NCBI GenBank assembly: GCA_005882315.1 | Contig: VBAR01000001.1 | Coordinates: 2,491,736 to 2,555,735 of the forward strand | Reading direction: 5' to 3' | Origin: Bacteroidota bacterium | GTDB lineage: Bacteria; Bacteroidota; Bacteroidia; Chitinophagales; Chitinophagaceae | DNA: 64,000 bases | In this document: positions 34,708 to 44,645 of the stretch, in pieces | Numbering within the stretch: the stretch's first letter is position 1 | How the letters are laid out: each line of letters starts with the position of its first letter | Made by a program: the position numbers and the translations under genes | Notes under the pieces: model-generated | Database searches by the model: none | What the model was told of the DNA's origin: nothing | Seen by the model: only the letters and a program-made list of their open reading frames with translations

Positions 34708-37242
34708 ATGGATAATAATTTTTCTGCACAGGTTAAGGAAATTATTTCTTTCAGCAGGGAAGAGGCTTTAAGACTGGGAAATGATTTCATCGGTACTGAG
34801 CATTTATTGCTCGGCCTAATCCGCGAAGGTGATAATACCGCCATCCGCATCCTGAAAACTTTTAATGTTGATTTGTATGAACTTCGAAAGGAAATTGAAT
34901 TAGCAGTAAAAGATAAAACAGGAAAGAACATCGCAAACATCAATAGTCTTCCACTTACCAAGCAGGCTGAAAAGGTAATAAGGGTGACAGTGCTCGAAGC
35001 AAAAGCATTGAAAAGTGCAACTGTGGAAACTGAGCACCTGATGTTGTCGATCTTAAAGAACAAAGAAAATATTGCAACTCAAATTTTAAATCAATACGAC
35101 GTGGACTATGATTTATTCCGCCAGGAACTCGGCATTGTAAAATCAAGCGATCCCCGTGCTGAGTTTACTGATGAAAACGATGATGATTTTGATGAAGAGA
35201 AAAAATATTCTCAGCAAAAGGGTGGCGCTGGTAAACAACAAGGTGCTGTTAAAAGCAAAACCCCTGTATTAGATAATTTTGGCCGGGATATTACAAAGCT
35301 TGCCGAAATAGGAACTTTGGATCCGATCGTTGGCCGTGATTCGGAAATTGAGAGGGTATCGCAGATATTAAGCAGGAGAAAAAAGAACAACCCGATTCTT
35401 ATTGGTGAACCAGGTGTGGGTAAAACAGCAATTGTGGAAGGCCTGGCATTACGAATTGTTCAACGTAAAGTATCCCGTGTTTTATTTGATAAACGTGTTA
35501 TCTCTCTTGACCTGGCTGCATTGGTAGCTGGTACAAAATACCGCGGTCAGTTTGAAGAAAGAATGAAAGCTATCATGGGTGAATTGGAAAAAAACCGTGA
35601 TGTGATCTTGTTCATCGATGAATTACATACCATTGTAGGTGCCGGCGGCGCCAGTGGTTCATTAGATGCAAGCAATATTTTTAAACCAGCGTTGGCCCGT
35701 GGCGAGCTGCAATGTATTGGGGCTTCTACTTTAGATGAGTACAGGATGTATATTGAAAAAGATGGTGCATTAGACCGCCGTTTTCAAAAAGTAATTGTTG
35801 ATCCGCCATCTGTAGACGATACCATCCAGATATTGAATAATATCAAATCCAAATACGAGGATTATCACAATGTGAACTATAATGATGAAGCGATTGATGC
35901 ATGTGTTAAACTAAGTGACCGTTATATCACCGACCGTTTATTGCCTGACAAGGCTATCGATGTAATGGATGAAGTAGGGGCCAGGGTGCATTTAAAAAAT
36001 ATTAATGTACCGCAGAATATTGTCGACCTCGAAAAGAAAATAGAAGATGTAAAGAATGAAAAGAATAAGGTTGTAAAAAGCCAGAAGTTCGAAGAAGCTG
36101 CTTCTTTAAGGGATACAGAAAAAAGATTGCAGGAAGGCCTGGAAAAAGCAAAATCAGATTGGGAAGAAGAAAGTAAGCATAAGCGTTACCCGATTGGTGA
36201 AGAACAAATAGCAGAAGTAGTAAGCATGATGACCGGGATACCAGTGAAAAGAATGGTACAGGCTGAAACAGAAAAGCTTCGCAAGATGAATGAGGATATG
36301 AAGGAGATGGTAGTTGGCCAGGAGGAAGCAATTCAAAAAGTGGTAAAAGCAATTCAACGGAACAGGGTAGGTTTGAAAGATCCCAAAAAACCGATTGGTA
36401 CATTTATTTTCCTTGGCCCAACCGGTGTGGGTAAAACAGAGCTGGCGAGAGCATTGGCGAGATATATGTTCGATTCAGAAGATACGCTGATAAGAATAGA
36501 TATGAGTGAGTACATGGAAAAATTCACTGTAAGCAGGTTGATAGGTGCTCCTCCCGGTTATGTTGGCTATGAAGAGGGTGGCCAGTTAACAGAAAAAGTG
36601 AGAAGAAAACCTTATAGCGTTATCCTGCTTGATGAAATTGAAAAAGCTCACCCGGATATCTATAATATCCTATTGCAGGTATTGGATGATGGACAACTTA
36701 CCGATGGTTTAGGCCGGAAAGTTGATTTTAAAAATAGCCTGATCATAATGACTTCTAATATTGGTGTTCGCCAGTTGAAAGATTTTGGTACCGGTGTAGG
36801 ATTTGCCACCAGTTCAAAAGTTGAACATGAAGATGAAGCCAATAAAGCAGTTATTGAAAAGGCATTGAAAAAAACATTTTCTCCTGAATTTTTAAACAGG
36901 ATAGATGATGTAGTCATTTTCAACAGCCTGACCAAAGAGAATATCTTTAATATCATTGATATTCTAATGAAAGGTGTAATGAAAAGATTGATCAATCTTG
37001 GTTTCAGTCTTGAATTAACCGAGGATGCAAAAAACCTTTTGGCTGACAAGGGGTATGACGTGCAATTCGGTGCCCGGCCTTTACACCGTGCCATACAGAA
37101 ATACCTGGAAGATCCGCTTGCAGAAGAAATTCTAAACCTGAATGTAAAAGCAGGCGATGTGCTGGTGGCTGACCTGGATAAAGAAAATCAGAAGCTGAAA
37201 TTTTCATTCAAAGAAAGAATTGAACAGAAATCAAAAGCCTGA
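34708..37242 (+). CDS. clpC: ClpC-type ATP-dependent Clp protease ATPase subunit
   Basis: 844 aa from the ATG at 34708. A hexameric AAA+ unfoldase that feeds proteins to ClpP. Two N-terminal Clp repeats come first ([26 protein letters not shown], and [23 protein letters not shown]), then the first AAA+ domain with Walker [10 protein letters not shown] and Walker B LFIDELH. A UVR-like middle region follows ([18 protein letters not shown]), then the second AAA+ domain ([26 protein letters not shown]) and the C-terminal D2-small domain. In-frame sequence upstream to 34531 would overlap the divergent STAS gene and has no family likeness, so 34708 is chosen. Confidence 0.96.
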   Translation: MDNNFSAQVKEIISFSREEALRLGNDFIGTEHLLLGLIREGDNTAIRILKTFNVDLYELRKEIELAVKDKTGKNIANINSLPLTKQAEKVIRVTVLEAKALKSATVETEHLMLSILKNKENIATQILNQYDVDYDLFRQELGIVKSSDPRAEFTDENDDDFDEEKKYSQQKGGAGKQQGAVKSKTPVLDNFGRDITKLAEIGTLDPIVGRDSEIERVSQILSRRKKNNPILIGEPGVGKTAIVEGLALRIVQRKVSRVLFDKRVISLDLAALVAGTKYRGQFEERMKAIMGELEKNRDVILFIDELHTIVGAGGASGSLDASNIFKPALARGELQCIGASTLDEYRMYIEKDGALDRRFQKVIVDPPSVDDTIQILNNIKSKYEDYHNVNYNDEAIDACVKLSDRYITDRLLPDKAIDVMDEVGARVHLKNINVPQNIVDLEKKIEDVKNEKNKVVKSQKFEEAASLRDTEKRLQEGLEKAKSDWEEESKHKRYPIGEEQIAEVVSMMTGIPVKRMVQAETEKLRKMNEDMKEMVVGQEEAIQKVVKAIQRNRVGLKDPKKPIGTFIFLGPTGVGKTELARALARYMFDSEDTLIRIDMSEYMEKFTVSRLIGAPPGYVGYEEGGQLTEKVRRKPYSVILLDEIEKAHPDIYNILLQVLDDGQLTDGLGRKVDFKNSLIIMTSNIGVRQLKDFGTGVGFATSSKVEHEDEANKAVIEKALKKTFSPEFLNRIDDVVIFNSLTKENIFNIIDILMKGVMKRLINLGFSLELTEDAKNLLADKGYDVQFGARPLHRAIQKYLEDPLAEEILNLNVKAGDVLVADLDKENQKLKFSFKERIEQKSKA

Positions 37243-37264
37243 TTTACTAAAAATAAATAACAAG

Positions 37265-37296
37265 ACCCTTCTTCTGCCCTGAAGAAGGGTTTTTTT
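37265..37296 (+). terminator. Intrinsic terminator of clpC
   Basis: ACCCTTCTTC pairs perfectly with GAAGAAGGGT around a six-base loop and is followed by six T. It starts 23 bases after the clpC stop codon. Confidence 0.92.
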
Positions 37297-37297
37297 C

Positions 37298-37315
37298 TTC
37301 CGATAGCTATCGGAA
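37298..37315. repeat. 18-bp perfect palindrome
   Basis: TTCCGATAGCTATCGGAA lies between the clpC terminator and cmk. Its central 14 bases (CCGATAGCTATCGG) recur exactly at 44961-44974 inside queA, so it is a dispersed element and not a site private to cmk. Confidence 0.7.
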
Positions 37316-37345
37316 TTAGCAGCTTTGTCATTACTTTGAATCTGG

Positions 37346-38029
37346 ATGAAGGAAAAGAAAATTATAATTACAATTGACGGCAAAAGCAGTTGTGGTAAAA
37401 GCACTCTTGCCAAACAGCTTGCAAAAAAGCTGGGATATATTTATGTTGACAGCGGGGCTATGTATCGTGCCATAACTCTTTATTTTTTGAGAAATCATAT
37501 TGACTGGACGGATAAAGCTGAAGTGAAAAAAGCCCTTCTTAATATTAATATTGAATTTGCCTATAACGGAAAGAAGGAGTCAAGTGAAATATTCCTGAAT
37601 GGCGAAAACGTGGAGTATGTAATAAGAGACCTGGTGGTGGCAGAAAAAGTAAGTGAAGTGGCGGCGATAAAAGAAGTAAGAGAATTTGCTGTTCGGCAAC
37701 AGCAGGAAATGGGCCGGAAAAAAGGAATTGTAATGGATGGAAGGGATATTGGCACAACTGTTTTTCCTAAAGCTGAACTCAAAATATTTATGACGGCCGA
37801 TGATACGGTCAGGGTGGAGCGACGTTTCAGGGAATTATATGCTAAAAACCCAAATATTTCGATCGAGGAAGTAAAAACAAACCTTGAATTGAGAGATTAT
37901 ATTGACTCAAACCGTGAAATAAGTCCATTAAGGAAAGCAAATGACGCAATTGAGCTCGATAATACCAGCCTGACTGAGGCCGCACAGCTCGAAGCTGCGC
38001 TTAAAATGGCGCATAGTAAATTTTCTTAA
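37346..38029 (+). CDS. cmk: Cytidylate kinase
   Basis: 227 aa. Phosphorylates CMP and dCMP with ATP. The P-loop GKSSCGKST is near residue 12, followed by YVDSGAMYRAIT, the NMP-binding insert, MDGRDIGTTVFP and LRDYIDSNREISPLRKA. Length and motifs are those of a standard bacterial Cmk. Start is the ATG at 37346, 30 bases after the 18-bp palindrome. Confidence 0.96.
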   Translation: MKEKKIIITIDGKSSCGKSTLAKQLAKKLGYIYVDSGAMYRAITLYFLRNHIDWTDKAEVKKALLNINIEFAYNGKKESSEIFLNGENVEYVIRDLVVAEKVSEVAAIKEVREFAVRQQQEMGRKKGIVMDGRDIGTTVFPKAELKIFMTADDTVRVERRFRELYAKNPNISIEEVKTNLELRDYIDSNREISPLRKANDAIELDNTSLTEAAQLEAALKMAHSKFS

Positions 38030-38389
38030 AGAAAAATCGTGCAGATACTTGCATAAATCCGCAATGCATATTACTTTAGCAGTCCAATTACTTAAATCTC
38101 CTTCTTAGAAAAGCCTCCTTTACAATCCAGTCACTTTTTAAAACCTGAGCAGCTAACTGTAACAGCCTATTGTCTATTGCACCTACTGTCTTAGTATTAT
38201 CCAATTCTTCTGAATAGTTACTTAATTATCCTCCTCCGGAAAAACGGTTAAAATTCCTTCCTATCTGAATGACTCAAAGTCCAGGCTATGAATCATCACT
38301 TAACTGTGGATGTATTGATTCATCATATACCGTTTTGAAAACAGAATTTTAAAAAGTACACTATTATTTAACAAAAACAACCTTGAGTT
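38030..38389. other. 360-base spacer between cmk and the second T9SS gene
   Basis: AT-rich, no reading frame, no convincing hairpin followed by T and no clear -7 box. A promoter for the gene at 38390 must lie here, but I cannot point to it. The phrase AATCATCACTTAACTGT near 38290 resembles AATCATCACTGAACTGT near 28401, which may be chance. Confidence 0.5.
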
Positions 38390-39970
38390 ATGAAAAAGTT
38401 TTTACTCTCTATTATGACTGTTGTGGTCTTTTCCACTTTCAGTAAAACTAATGCGCAATGCGACGTTGCACTAAGCAACGTTTTGGTCCAAATTGTATCA
38501 CAATCACCTGGTCCTGGCGTAAACCCATGTACCGTTGTAGTAAACGTAACATTTGATTTGAGTTACAACAATGGCGCTACATTCGTTTATATTAATTCGT
38601 ATTTAGCTGCAGATTATCTTGCTTTAGAAACGACAAATCCTCTTGCTTTTGTATGCGGTTCTGCGCAGACACCGGCCAGAGATGCTCCTAATGTTGGCAG
38701 GTTAGGAGATCTTATTTCATCACCTGGAAAATCATTCCTGGATCTAGGTATGGATTTGAGTGGAGGACACGGTGCAGTTGGGGTTCCAATTACAACGAGA
38801 CTTCTTACACAATATCTGCAAGATCCTCTCGTAGATTTAAATACTGTTGCTAATTCCTCAAAGGGGGCAGGTGTCGACTCGCTTACAGTGACCAGAGCAT
38901 TTGTAAGTGGCACTACAGACCATTTTACTGTCTCAAATCTTAAGCTAACAATCGCTGCGGGTTGTAATACTTCGGATCTTGATGTTTCTACTGATATTTG
39001 GGCTTCAAATGCGAACTCATCTTCAGCTAAAGCACAATGTTATCAATGTCAGGCAAGGCAGTCATTTGCTGATCCGTTAATCAGCGGACAAAAGAACTGT
39101 GATCTCCCACGTGGCTTTACACTTGGTATTGCTACTACTGACCCAATTCTGGATACTGTCATATACAAAGTTTATATAGATATGGATAACAGTGGTGGTT
39201 TAACAGCTGGTGATTTGTTGGCATTAACAAGTACCGGAATTCCACTTGTATTGGGTACTCCTTATTCAAGTGGTGTCCCAATTGTATTACCTCCTCCTTA
39301 TGGTAATACGGCTCCTTATGTAAATAAAGGATATGTAGTTGTTGTGGAATTTCCAACTCCACCAGTTAAAAACGCCGTGGCTAGATATTTCCCGCCAGCT
39401 TTGGGTTGTGCAGCGTTACCTGTTGGCATGAAATCATTCAATGCTAAAAGATCAAACAGGACCAATGTAAATGTATCATGGGAAACTGTTTCTGAACAAA
39501 ACTCTGCTGGCTTTGTTGTAGAAAGAAATGTAAATGGTAACTGGGAGCAGGTAGCTGATGTACCTAGCCAGGCAGTTGGTGGTAACAGCAGTAGCTTGCT
39601 TGTTTATACAGTGAATGATCTGAATCCTGCAAAAGGGATTTCACAATATCGTATTCGCATCCTTGACCTGGATGGTGTAGCTAAACTTTCAGACATCCGT
39701 TCAGTACGTGGTGAAGGTCAGAAAGGAACAACAATTGTTTACCCGAATCCTAGCAATGATGGAAAAGTAAATGTGGTGTTCCAGGGTGAATTTGCAAAAC
39801 GTGATGTGACTGTCCAGGATATGAGTGGCCGTATTATTAAGCAATGGAGAAATTTTACGAATAACAATATTCAGATCGATAATCTGACACCTGGCTTCTA
39901 TACCATCCGCATTGTAGACACCGAAACTGGTGAACAGAATGTAGAGAAGGTTGTAGTTAACAATCGTTAA
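38390..39970 (+). CDS. Secreted protein with T9SS type A sorting domain (paralogue 2)
   Basis: 526 aa with signal peptide (cleaved near SKTNAQ). The N-terminal 320 residues are rich in Ser/Thr/Gly and beta strands, with a Cys pair in CYQC, and belong to no family I recognise. Then come LPVGMKSFNAKRSNRTNVNVSWETVSEQNSAGFVVER (an FN3-like module) and a C-terminal sorting domain: IVYPNPSNDGKVNVVF, DMSGRIIKQW and GFYTIRIVDTETGEQ. The last 200 residues are clearly paralogous to those of the protein at 32820 (shared VPSQA.GGNS, ISQYRI and RSV.GE), while the N-terminal regions differ. Probably cell-surface or released; role unknown. Confidence 0.85.
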   Translation: MKKFLLSIMTVVVFSTFSKTNAQCDVALSNVLVQIVSQSPGPGVNPCTVVVNVTFDLSYNNGATFVYINSYLAADYLALETTNPLAFVCGSAQTPARDAPNVGRLGDLISSPGKSFLDLGMDLSGGHGAVGVPITTRLLTQYLQDPLVDLNTVANSSKGAGVDSLTVTRAFVSGTTDHFTVSNLKLTIAAGCNTSDLDVSTDIWASNANSSSAKAQCYQCQARQSFADPLISGQKNCDLPRGFTLGIATTDPILDTVIYKVYIDMDNSGGLTAGDLLALTSTGIPLVLGTPYSSGVPIVLPPPYGNTAPYVNKGYVVVVEFPTPPVKNAVARYFPPALGCAALPVGMKSFNAKRSNRTNVNVSWETVSEQNSAGFVVERNVNGNWEQVADVPSQAVGGNSSSLLVYTVNDLNPAKGISQYRIRILDLDGVAKLSDIRSVRGEGQKGTTIVYPNPSNDGKVNVVFQGEFAKRDVTVQDMSGRIIKQWRNFTNNNIQIDNLTPGFYTIRIVDTETGEQNVEKVVVNNR

Positions 39971-39992
39971 AGCTCAAGGTTTATCTTTGACG

Positions 39993-40025
39993 AAGGGGAA
40001 CTTGCGAAAGCGGTTCCCCTTTTCC
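39993..40025 (+). terminator. Intrinsic terminator after the T9SS gene
   Basis: AAGGGGAAC pairs perfectly with GTTCCCCTT around an 11-base loop and is followed by TTTCC. It lies 22 bases after the stop codon. Confidence 0.8.
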
Positions 40026-40077
40026 ATTGTATAATGTTCTATGTTTAAGTTTGCAACTAAAACTCAATTCTGAAGAA

Positions 40078-40470
40078 ATGAAGATTTTTAATCTCTTGTT
40101 TTGTTGTTTATTTATTTTTTCTGCGGCACTGCAGTATAATGATCCCGATCCATATTTGTGGATGCCAATTTATCTGTACGGAGCAGCATTGTGCTGGCTT
40201 GCATTCAAGGGCAAATATTTTCCAAAGGCTTATATCATCGGTATTATTTTATACCTCGGCTACGCTATTTATTTGCTCCTGGAAAGTGATGGTGTGATAG
40301 ATTGGTATTCCAAACATGATTCAGAAAGTCTTGTACAAACAATGAAGGCAACAAAACCCTGGATTGAGAATACAAGAGAATTCGGCGGCCTGCTGATATT
40401 GATTATCGTTTTAGCGATAAATTATTTTTACAGCAAACGAAAAGCGAAGAAAGTAAAAAGAATTACTTAA
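40078..40470 (+). CDS. TMEM220-family membrane protein
   Basis: 130 aa from the ATG at 40078. Four hydrophobic segments can be traced; the first is followed by LQYNDPDPYLWMPIYLYGA, the hallmark of the TMEM220 family. Function unknown in all kingdoms. The 17 residues upstream to 40027 in the same frame overlap nothing but lack family likeness, and the preceding terminator ends at 40025, so 40078 is preferred. Its last eight bases overlap the end of the convergent ThuA gene. Confidence 0.78.
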   Translation: MKIFNLLFCCLFIFSAALQYNDPDPYLWMPIYLYGAALCWLAFKGKYFPKAYIIGIILYLGYAIYLLLESDGVIDWYSKHDSESLVQTMKATKPWIENTREFGGLLILIIVLAINYFYSKRKAKKVKRIT

Positions 40471-42565
40471 AATCAATTCTGCTTAGTCCTGAATCTTTAT
40501 TCTTACTAAACCAACCAGTCCCATATTCAAGAATATATAATTTGCCATCAGGCCCTAATTCCATATCAACAGGCGCTGCAAATTTTACATTTTCCAAAAA
40601 AGGCTCCATTCGATAAAAATCACCATTGGGTTGAAGCGTTACAGCTTTTATCCAGTTGCGCATCCATTCATAAATAAAAAGTTTACCATTATAATATTCA
40701 GGCATTCTTGTTTTATCAGGAAACAGATCTGCATAATAAACGGGTCCGGCCATTGCTGTTCTTCCACCGGTAGCTGTTTGTGGAAAATCAGGAGAGTTAC
40801 CATAAGGATACCAGATAAAAGGCTGTGCTACTGCCGGCAATTCTTTTATACCTGTATTATTTCTTGAATCGTTTACCGGTTTTAACGGATCAAACTTTTC
40901 TCCTGTTTTGCCAGTATTATAATCGTATTTATAATATGGAAAATTTTTACCGACAAATAAAGGCCAGCCGAAATAACCTGCGCTACGGGCCTGGTTAATT
41001 TCATCATATCCCCTGGGTCCACGGGTAGCAAAACTATCTTTATCTGAATCTGGCCCAACTTCGCCCCAATATAAATAACTGTTTTTCTGATCAACACTAA
41101 TGCGATAGGGGTTACGGTTTCCCATTACATAAATTTCAGGCTTGGTATTCGGTTGGTCTTTTGCAAATAAATTTCCATCGGGAATTGTATAAGTTCCATC
41201 TTCATTAATTTTTAGGCGGATAATTTTTCCCCTAAGATCATTTGAATTGGATGCTGTTCTTCTTGCGTCATATTGTTCAAACCCGGGCCTGTCATCAATA
41301 GGCGCAAAACCACGATTTACAAATGGCTTCTTAGGCTGATCAAAAGGAGTGGAGTTATCGCCGGTTGATACATACAATAATCCATCGGGTCCAAATGCAA
41401 TAGAGCCCCCGGTATGACAACAGATCTCACGTTGTGAATAGAATTGAAGAACAATTTTTTCTGAGCTCATATCGATCTTGTCATCCTTTACTGTAAATCT
41501 TGACAACCTGTTTACTGATGTATCAGCAGGAGAATAAAAAATAAAAACATGATTATTCTTTGCATAGTTGGGGTCTTTTGCAATACCCAGCAAGCCTTCT
41601 TCAGCATTTACAGTAGTGTCTTTTAATGAACGGAAATAAACTTTCAGAAAACCTGCCTGCTTTAATTCTTTGGTTTCATTTTTATAAAGAAGGATCTCTC
41701 CACGGCGTTGAACAATTAATATATCGAGATTGGGTAGCACGGTCATTTCAGTAGGTTCATAGAATTCTCCTTTTGTCAAAACTGTTTTTGAAATTTTAGT
41801 TGAATCAGGAGGATATTGCGATTTTACATTGGCATAATCCAGTTTTTTATTTTCACCAATGGCATATTGGATGCCGCCTGTGATATGTTTCAGGTAAACA
41901 GAATCTGTATAAGATTCTTCAGTATGTCCTAATTCAGTATAAAATGCCCTTCCGCCGTCATAATCATGATACCATGCCATAGGGTGATCATTATTATGCT
42001 TACCACCTTCATAAGATGTTTCATCTATCTTCAGTAAAACCTTCACATCCTTATTCATGTTTTTAAAATTGTACCACTCATCAGTTTTTGTCCAGGTATC
42101 ACCGAGATGTTTTGTTGAAGGATGGTTTTTATCTGTTACAATTAATTTTGCTTCCTGCGGTTTTGGATGACTTTCAAAATTGCCGCCAACCATTCGTGCA
42201 TACCATATCCAATCGTATTCTGTATCGGTAGCTGAATGAATGCCTACAAAACCGCCACCGGCTTGTATATATCTTTCAAATGCAGTTTCCTGGTATGTAT
42301 TTAAAACATTTCCTGTTGTACTCAGAAAAATAACTGCAGCATATTTTTTTAAATTGTCTTCTGTGAAAACAGATGCATCTTCTGTTGTATCTACTTTCCA
42401 GTTATTTTCAGTACCCAGTTTAAGCAAAGCAGCTTTCCCATTTGGAATTGAACTATGCCTGAAGCCCTGTGTTTTTGAAAAAACCAGTACTCTTGTTTCT
42501 GTTTTTTGATTGCATGCGGAAAAAGCAAGGAGTACAATAATCCCTGTCAACAGTTTATTTTTCAT
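40463..42565 (-). CDS. ThuA domain and PQQ-type sugar dehydrogenase (GSDH) fusion lipoprotein
   Basis: 700 aa with a lipobox (LLAFSAC). Residues about 25-235 form a ThuA-like (class I glutamine amidotransferase-like) domain: LVFSKTQGFRHSSIPNG, AAVIFLSTTGNVL, GGGFVGIHSATD, DEWYNF and MAWYHDYDGGRAFYTELGH. Residues about 265-690 form the glucose/sorbosone dehydrogenase beta-propeller: FYEPTEMTVLPN, EGLLGIAKDPNY, CCHTGGSIAFGPDGLLYVSTGDN, SNDLRGKIIRL and VYYADLFP. The family's longer members add a PKD domain, cytochrome c and a carbohydrate-binding module, none of which is seen here. Oxidation of a sugar or related polyol in the periplasm is likely; cofactor and substrate are unknown. Confidence 0.9.
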   Translation of the reverse strand: MKNKLLTGIIVLLAFSACNQKTETRVLVFSKTQGFRHSSIPNGKAALLKLGTENNWKVDTTEDASVFTEDNLKKYAAVIFLSTTGNVLNTYQETAFERYIQAGGGFVGIHSATDTEYDWIWYARMVGGNFESHPKPQEAKLIVTDKNHPSTKHLGDTWTKTDEWYNFKNMNKDVKVLLKIDETSYEGGKHNNDHPMAWYHDYDGGRAFYTELGHTEESYTDSVYLKHITGGIQYAIGENKKLDYANVKSQYPPDSTKISKTVLTKGEFYEPTEMTVLPNLDILIVQRRGEILLYKNETKELKQAGFLKVYFRSLKDTTVNAEEGLLGIAKDPNYAKNNHVFIFYSPADTSVNRLSRFTVKDDKIDMSSEKIVLQFYSQREICCHTGGSIAFGPDGLLYVSTGDNSTPFDQPKKPFVNRGFAPIDDRPGFEQYDARRTASNSNDLRGKIIRLKINEDGTYTIPDGNLFAKDQPNTKPEIYVMGNRNPYRISVDQKNSYLYWGEVGPDSDKDSFATRGPRGYDEINQARSAGYFGWPLFVGKNFPYYKYDYNTGKTGEKFDPLKPVNDSRNNTGIKELPAVAQPFIWYPYGNSPDFPQTATGGRTAMAGPVYYADLFPDKTRMPEYYNGKLFIYEWMRNWIKAVTLQPNGDFYRMEPFLENVKFAAPVDMELGPDGKLYILEYGTGWFSKNKDSGLSRIDFK

Positions 42566-42590
42566 TTTTGGATTTAATTGAATTGAATAT

Positions 42591-43142
42591 TTAATTAAGC
42601 TGTGGATCGATCGGGAAGTTAATCATCATTTCAAAATCACCGCCAAGATGTTTGAGAGAATCTTTCCAGATCTCATCGATATTTTTATGAAAGATCAGTT
42701 TGCGTTCTGCCTGTACGGTCAACCAGCTTTTTTCTTTTAATTCACCATCCAACTGGCCGCCACTCCAGCCGCTATACCCAACATAGAACCGGATCTTCGA
42801 AGGTTTTATTTCCTTCTTTTTAATCATATCTATCACCATTTCAAAATCGCCACCCCAATAAATACCTTTTGATATTTCAAAACTTCCAGGGATTATATCC
42901 GGGTATTGGTGAATAAAATGAAGTGTATCCATTTGTACCGGGCCGCCATAATAAACCGGGAATTTATGACCTTCCAGGTCGGGGATGATCTCGTCCAGTG
43001 TATTTTCAATTTGCTTATTTAATACAAAACCAAAGCTGCCCTCAGCTTTATGTTCGCACAAAAGAACAACAGTCCTGAGAAAATTCGGGTCTTTCAGAAA
43101 AGGATCAGCGATTAATAATATACCGGGAGCCGGTTCAATCAT
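42591..43142 (-). CDS. YqgE/AlgH family protein
   Basis: 183 aa cytoplasmic protein of a widespread family without a settled biochemical role. It has PAPGILLIADPFLKDPNFLRTVVLLCEHKAEGSFGFVLNK, VYYGGPVQMDTLHFIH and YVGYSGWSGGQLDGELKEKSWL, which are the three signature segments. It ends 25 bases upstream of the ThuA-GSDH gene on the same strand. Start ATG at 43142. Confidence 0.93.
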   Translation of the reverse strand: MIEPAPGILLIADPFLKDPNFLRTVVLLCEHKAEGSFGFVLNKQIENTLDEIIPDLEGHKFPVYYGGPVQMDTLHFIHQYPDIIPGSFEISKGIYWGGDFEMVIDMIKKKEIKPSKIRFYVGYSGWSGGQLDGELKEKSWLTVQAERKLIFHKNIDEIWKDSLKHLGGDFEMMINFPIDPQLN

Positions 43143-43286
43143 ATTTCAATTTACAGAAAATTCAATCAGCATGTATAAAAGGGCCCACGGTTTCTAAAAT
43201 ACGGTTAAAATATCCCGGTGGAAAGAGGACAGTCTTTTCTGCGCTGATTATGTGTTATTTTGCAGCGGTTTAAAAAGCCCCATTTA

Positions 43287-44645
43287 GTGAAAAAAATCTA
43301 TACCATAATTTTTATACTCATCAGTCTTTCCCTTGCAGGTATCATTATCATTCAGTTTCTATGGATAAAGAATGTTAGAAATGTGCAAGAGGACAGGTTG
43401 AAAGAAAAAATTGATAAAGCCGTTGAAATTGTAGGGGAAGAACTAAAAGAGTATAAAGGCTCCATTTCTGGTACAAGCAAAATGGGTACAGGGGGCATGC
43501 TGGATAATTTTAATATTGAGTACTTAAAAAAATCTATTACAGTATCGCAGAGGTTTACGGTGGCTGATCTGGAAATAAAAATGAGAGCTGCACTAAAACA
43601 GGTTCGTTTAGAAGACATCCCATTTGAATTTGGCCTTGCAACTTTTAATCTGCGTTCTAATGCAGTCGGACATTTGGAAAGAAACTCAAGAAATTTTGTC
43701 AAGGTTTACTGGGATAGTGTAAATAATTATATAAGTCCGCCACAATTGATCATCACACCTAGCGGATCTGCAGCAGAAAATCTCAGTCCTGATGAAACAT
43801 TTACTGTCGTTATTCCGAATTTTAAAAAGTTGGTTTATAAATCTCTTTCATGGAGTATTATAATGGCAGTATTCTTTACCATTGTTATCATTACTGCTTT
43901 TTACCTGACCGTGAGAACAATGCTGCGACAGAAAAAACTCAGTGAGATAAAAAATGATTTTATAAACAATATGACCCATGAGTTTAAGACCCCGATCGCC
44001 ACTATTTCGCTTGCAGTAGATGCATTGCGAAACGAAAAGGTGATGAGTGATAGAGAGAAGATGGGTTATTTCAATAGTATTATCAAAGAGGAAAATCAGC
44101 GGATGAACCGACAGGTGGAAACGATATTAAAAGCATCCCAGTTGGAAAAACAGGAAGTAGAGCTTTTACTTAAACCCCAACATGTGCATGAGGTGATAAA
44201 GGATGTGGCTGATAATTTCACACTGCAGCTAAATGAGAAAAATGGTAAAGTAGAGCTTGATCTGAATGCAAAGGAAGATCTGATCGAAGCAGATGAAGTT
44301 CATTTTTCAAATCTTGTCAACAATCTTATTGATAATGCAGTAAAATATGCCAAGGATAATGTTCCTCCTGAAATTAAAATTTCGACGCAATCAAACGGAA
44401 AACATTTTATTTTTCAGATCGATGATAATGGAATTGGAATGTCGAAGGAGACACTGAAGCGAATTTTTGAAAAATTTTACCGGGCACATACCGGCAATAT
44501 TCATAATGTAAAAGGATTTGGTTTGGGCCTGAGTTATGTAAAGACAATGGTAGAGGCTCATGGCGGCGAAATAAAGGCAGACAGTGTTCCCGGTCGTGGC
44601 AGCACATTTGTTATTGAACTGCCTTTGAAGAAAGCAACTGCTTAA
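43287..44645 (+). CDS. Orphan membrane sensor histidine kinase
   Basis: 452 aa if it starts at the GTG at 43287 (then KKIYTIIFILISLSLAG); a TTG at 43260 is the other option and no ATG fits. Two membrane helices (about 4-28 and 190-211) enclose a periplasmic sensor region of roughly 160 residues. There is no HAMP domain to see. The kinase core has the H box NNMTHEFKTPIATIS (H231), N box LVNNLIDNAVKYA, G1 DDNGIGMS and G2 GFGLGLSYVKTMVEAHGG. In this phylum such kinases usually have a response regulator gene next to them; here the next gene is queA in the opposite direction. Its stop overlaps the queA stop. Confidence 0.9.
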   Translation: MKKIYTIIFILISLSLAGIIIIQFLWIKNVRNVQEDRLKEKIDKAVEIVGEELKEYKGSISGTSKMGTGGMLDNFNIEYLKKSITVSQRFTVADLEIKMRAALKQVRLEDIPFEFGLATFNLRSNAVGHLERNSRNFVKVYWDSVNNYISPPQLIITPSGSAAENLSPDETFTVVIPNFKKLVYKSLSWSIIMAVFFTIVIITAFYLTVRTMLRQKKLSEIKNDFINNMTHEFKTPIATISLAVDALRNEKVMSDREKMGYFNSIIKEENQRMNRQVETILKASQLEKQEVELLLKPQHVHEVIKDVADNFTLQLNEKNGKVELDLNAKEDLIEADEVHFSNLVNNLIDNAVKYAKDNVPPEIKISTQSNGKHFIFQIDDNGIGMSKETLKRIFEKFYRAHTGNIHNVKGFGLGLSYVKTMVEAHGGEIKADSVPGRGSTFVIELPLKKATA

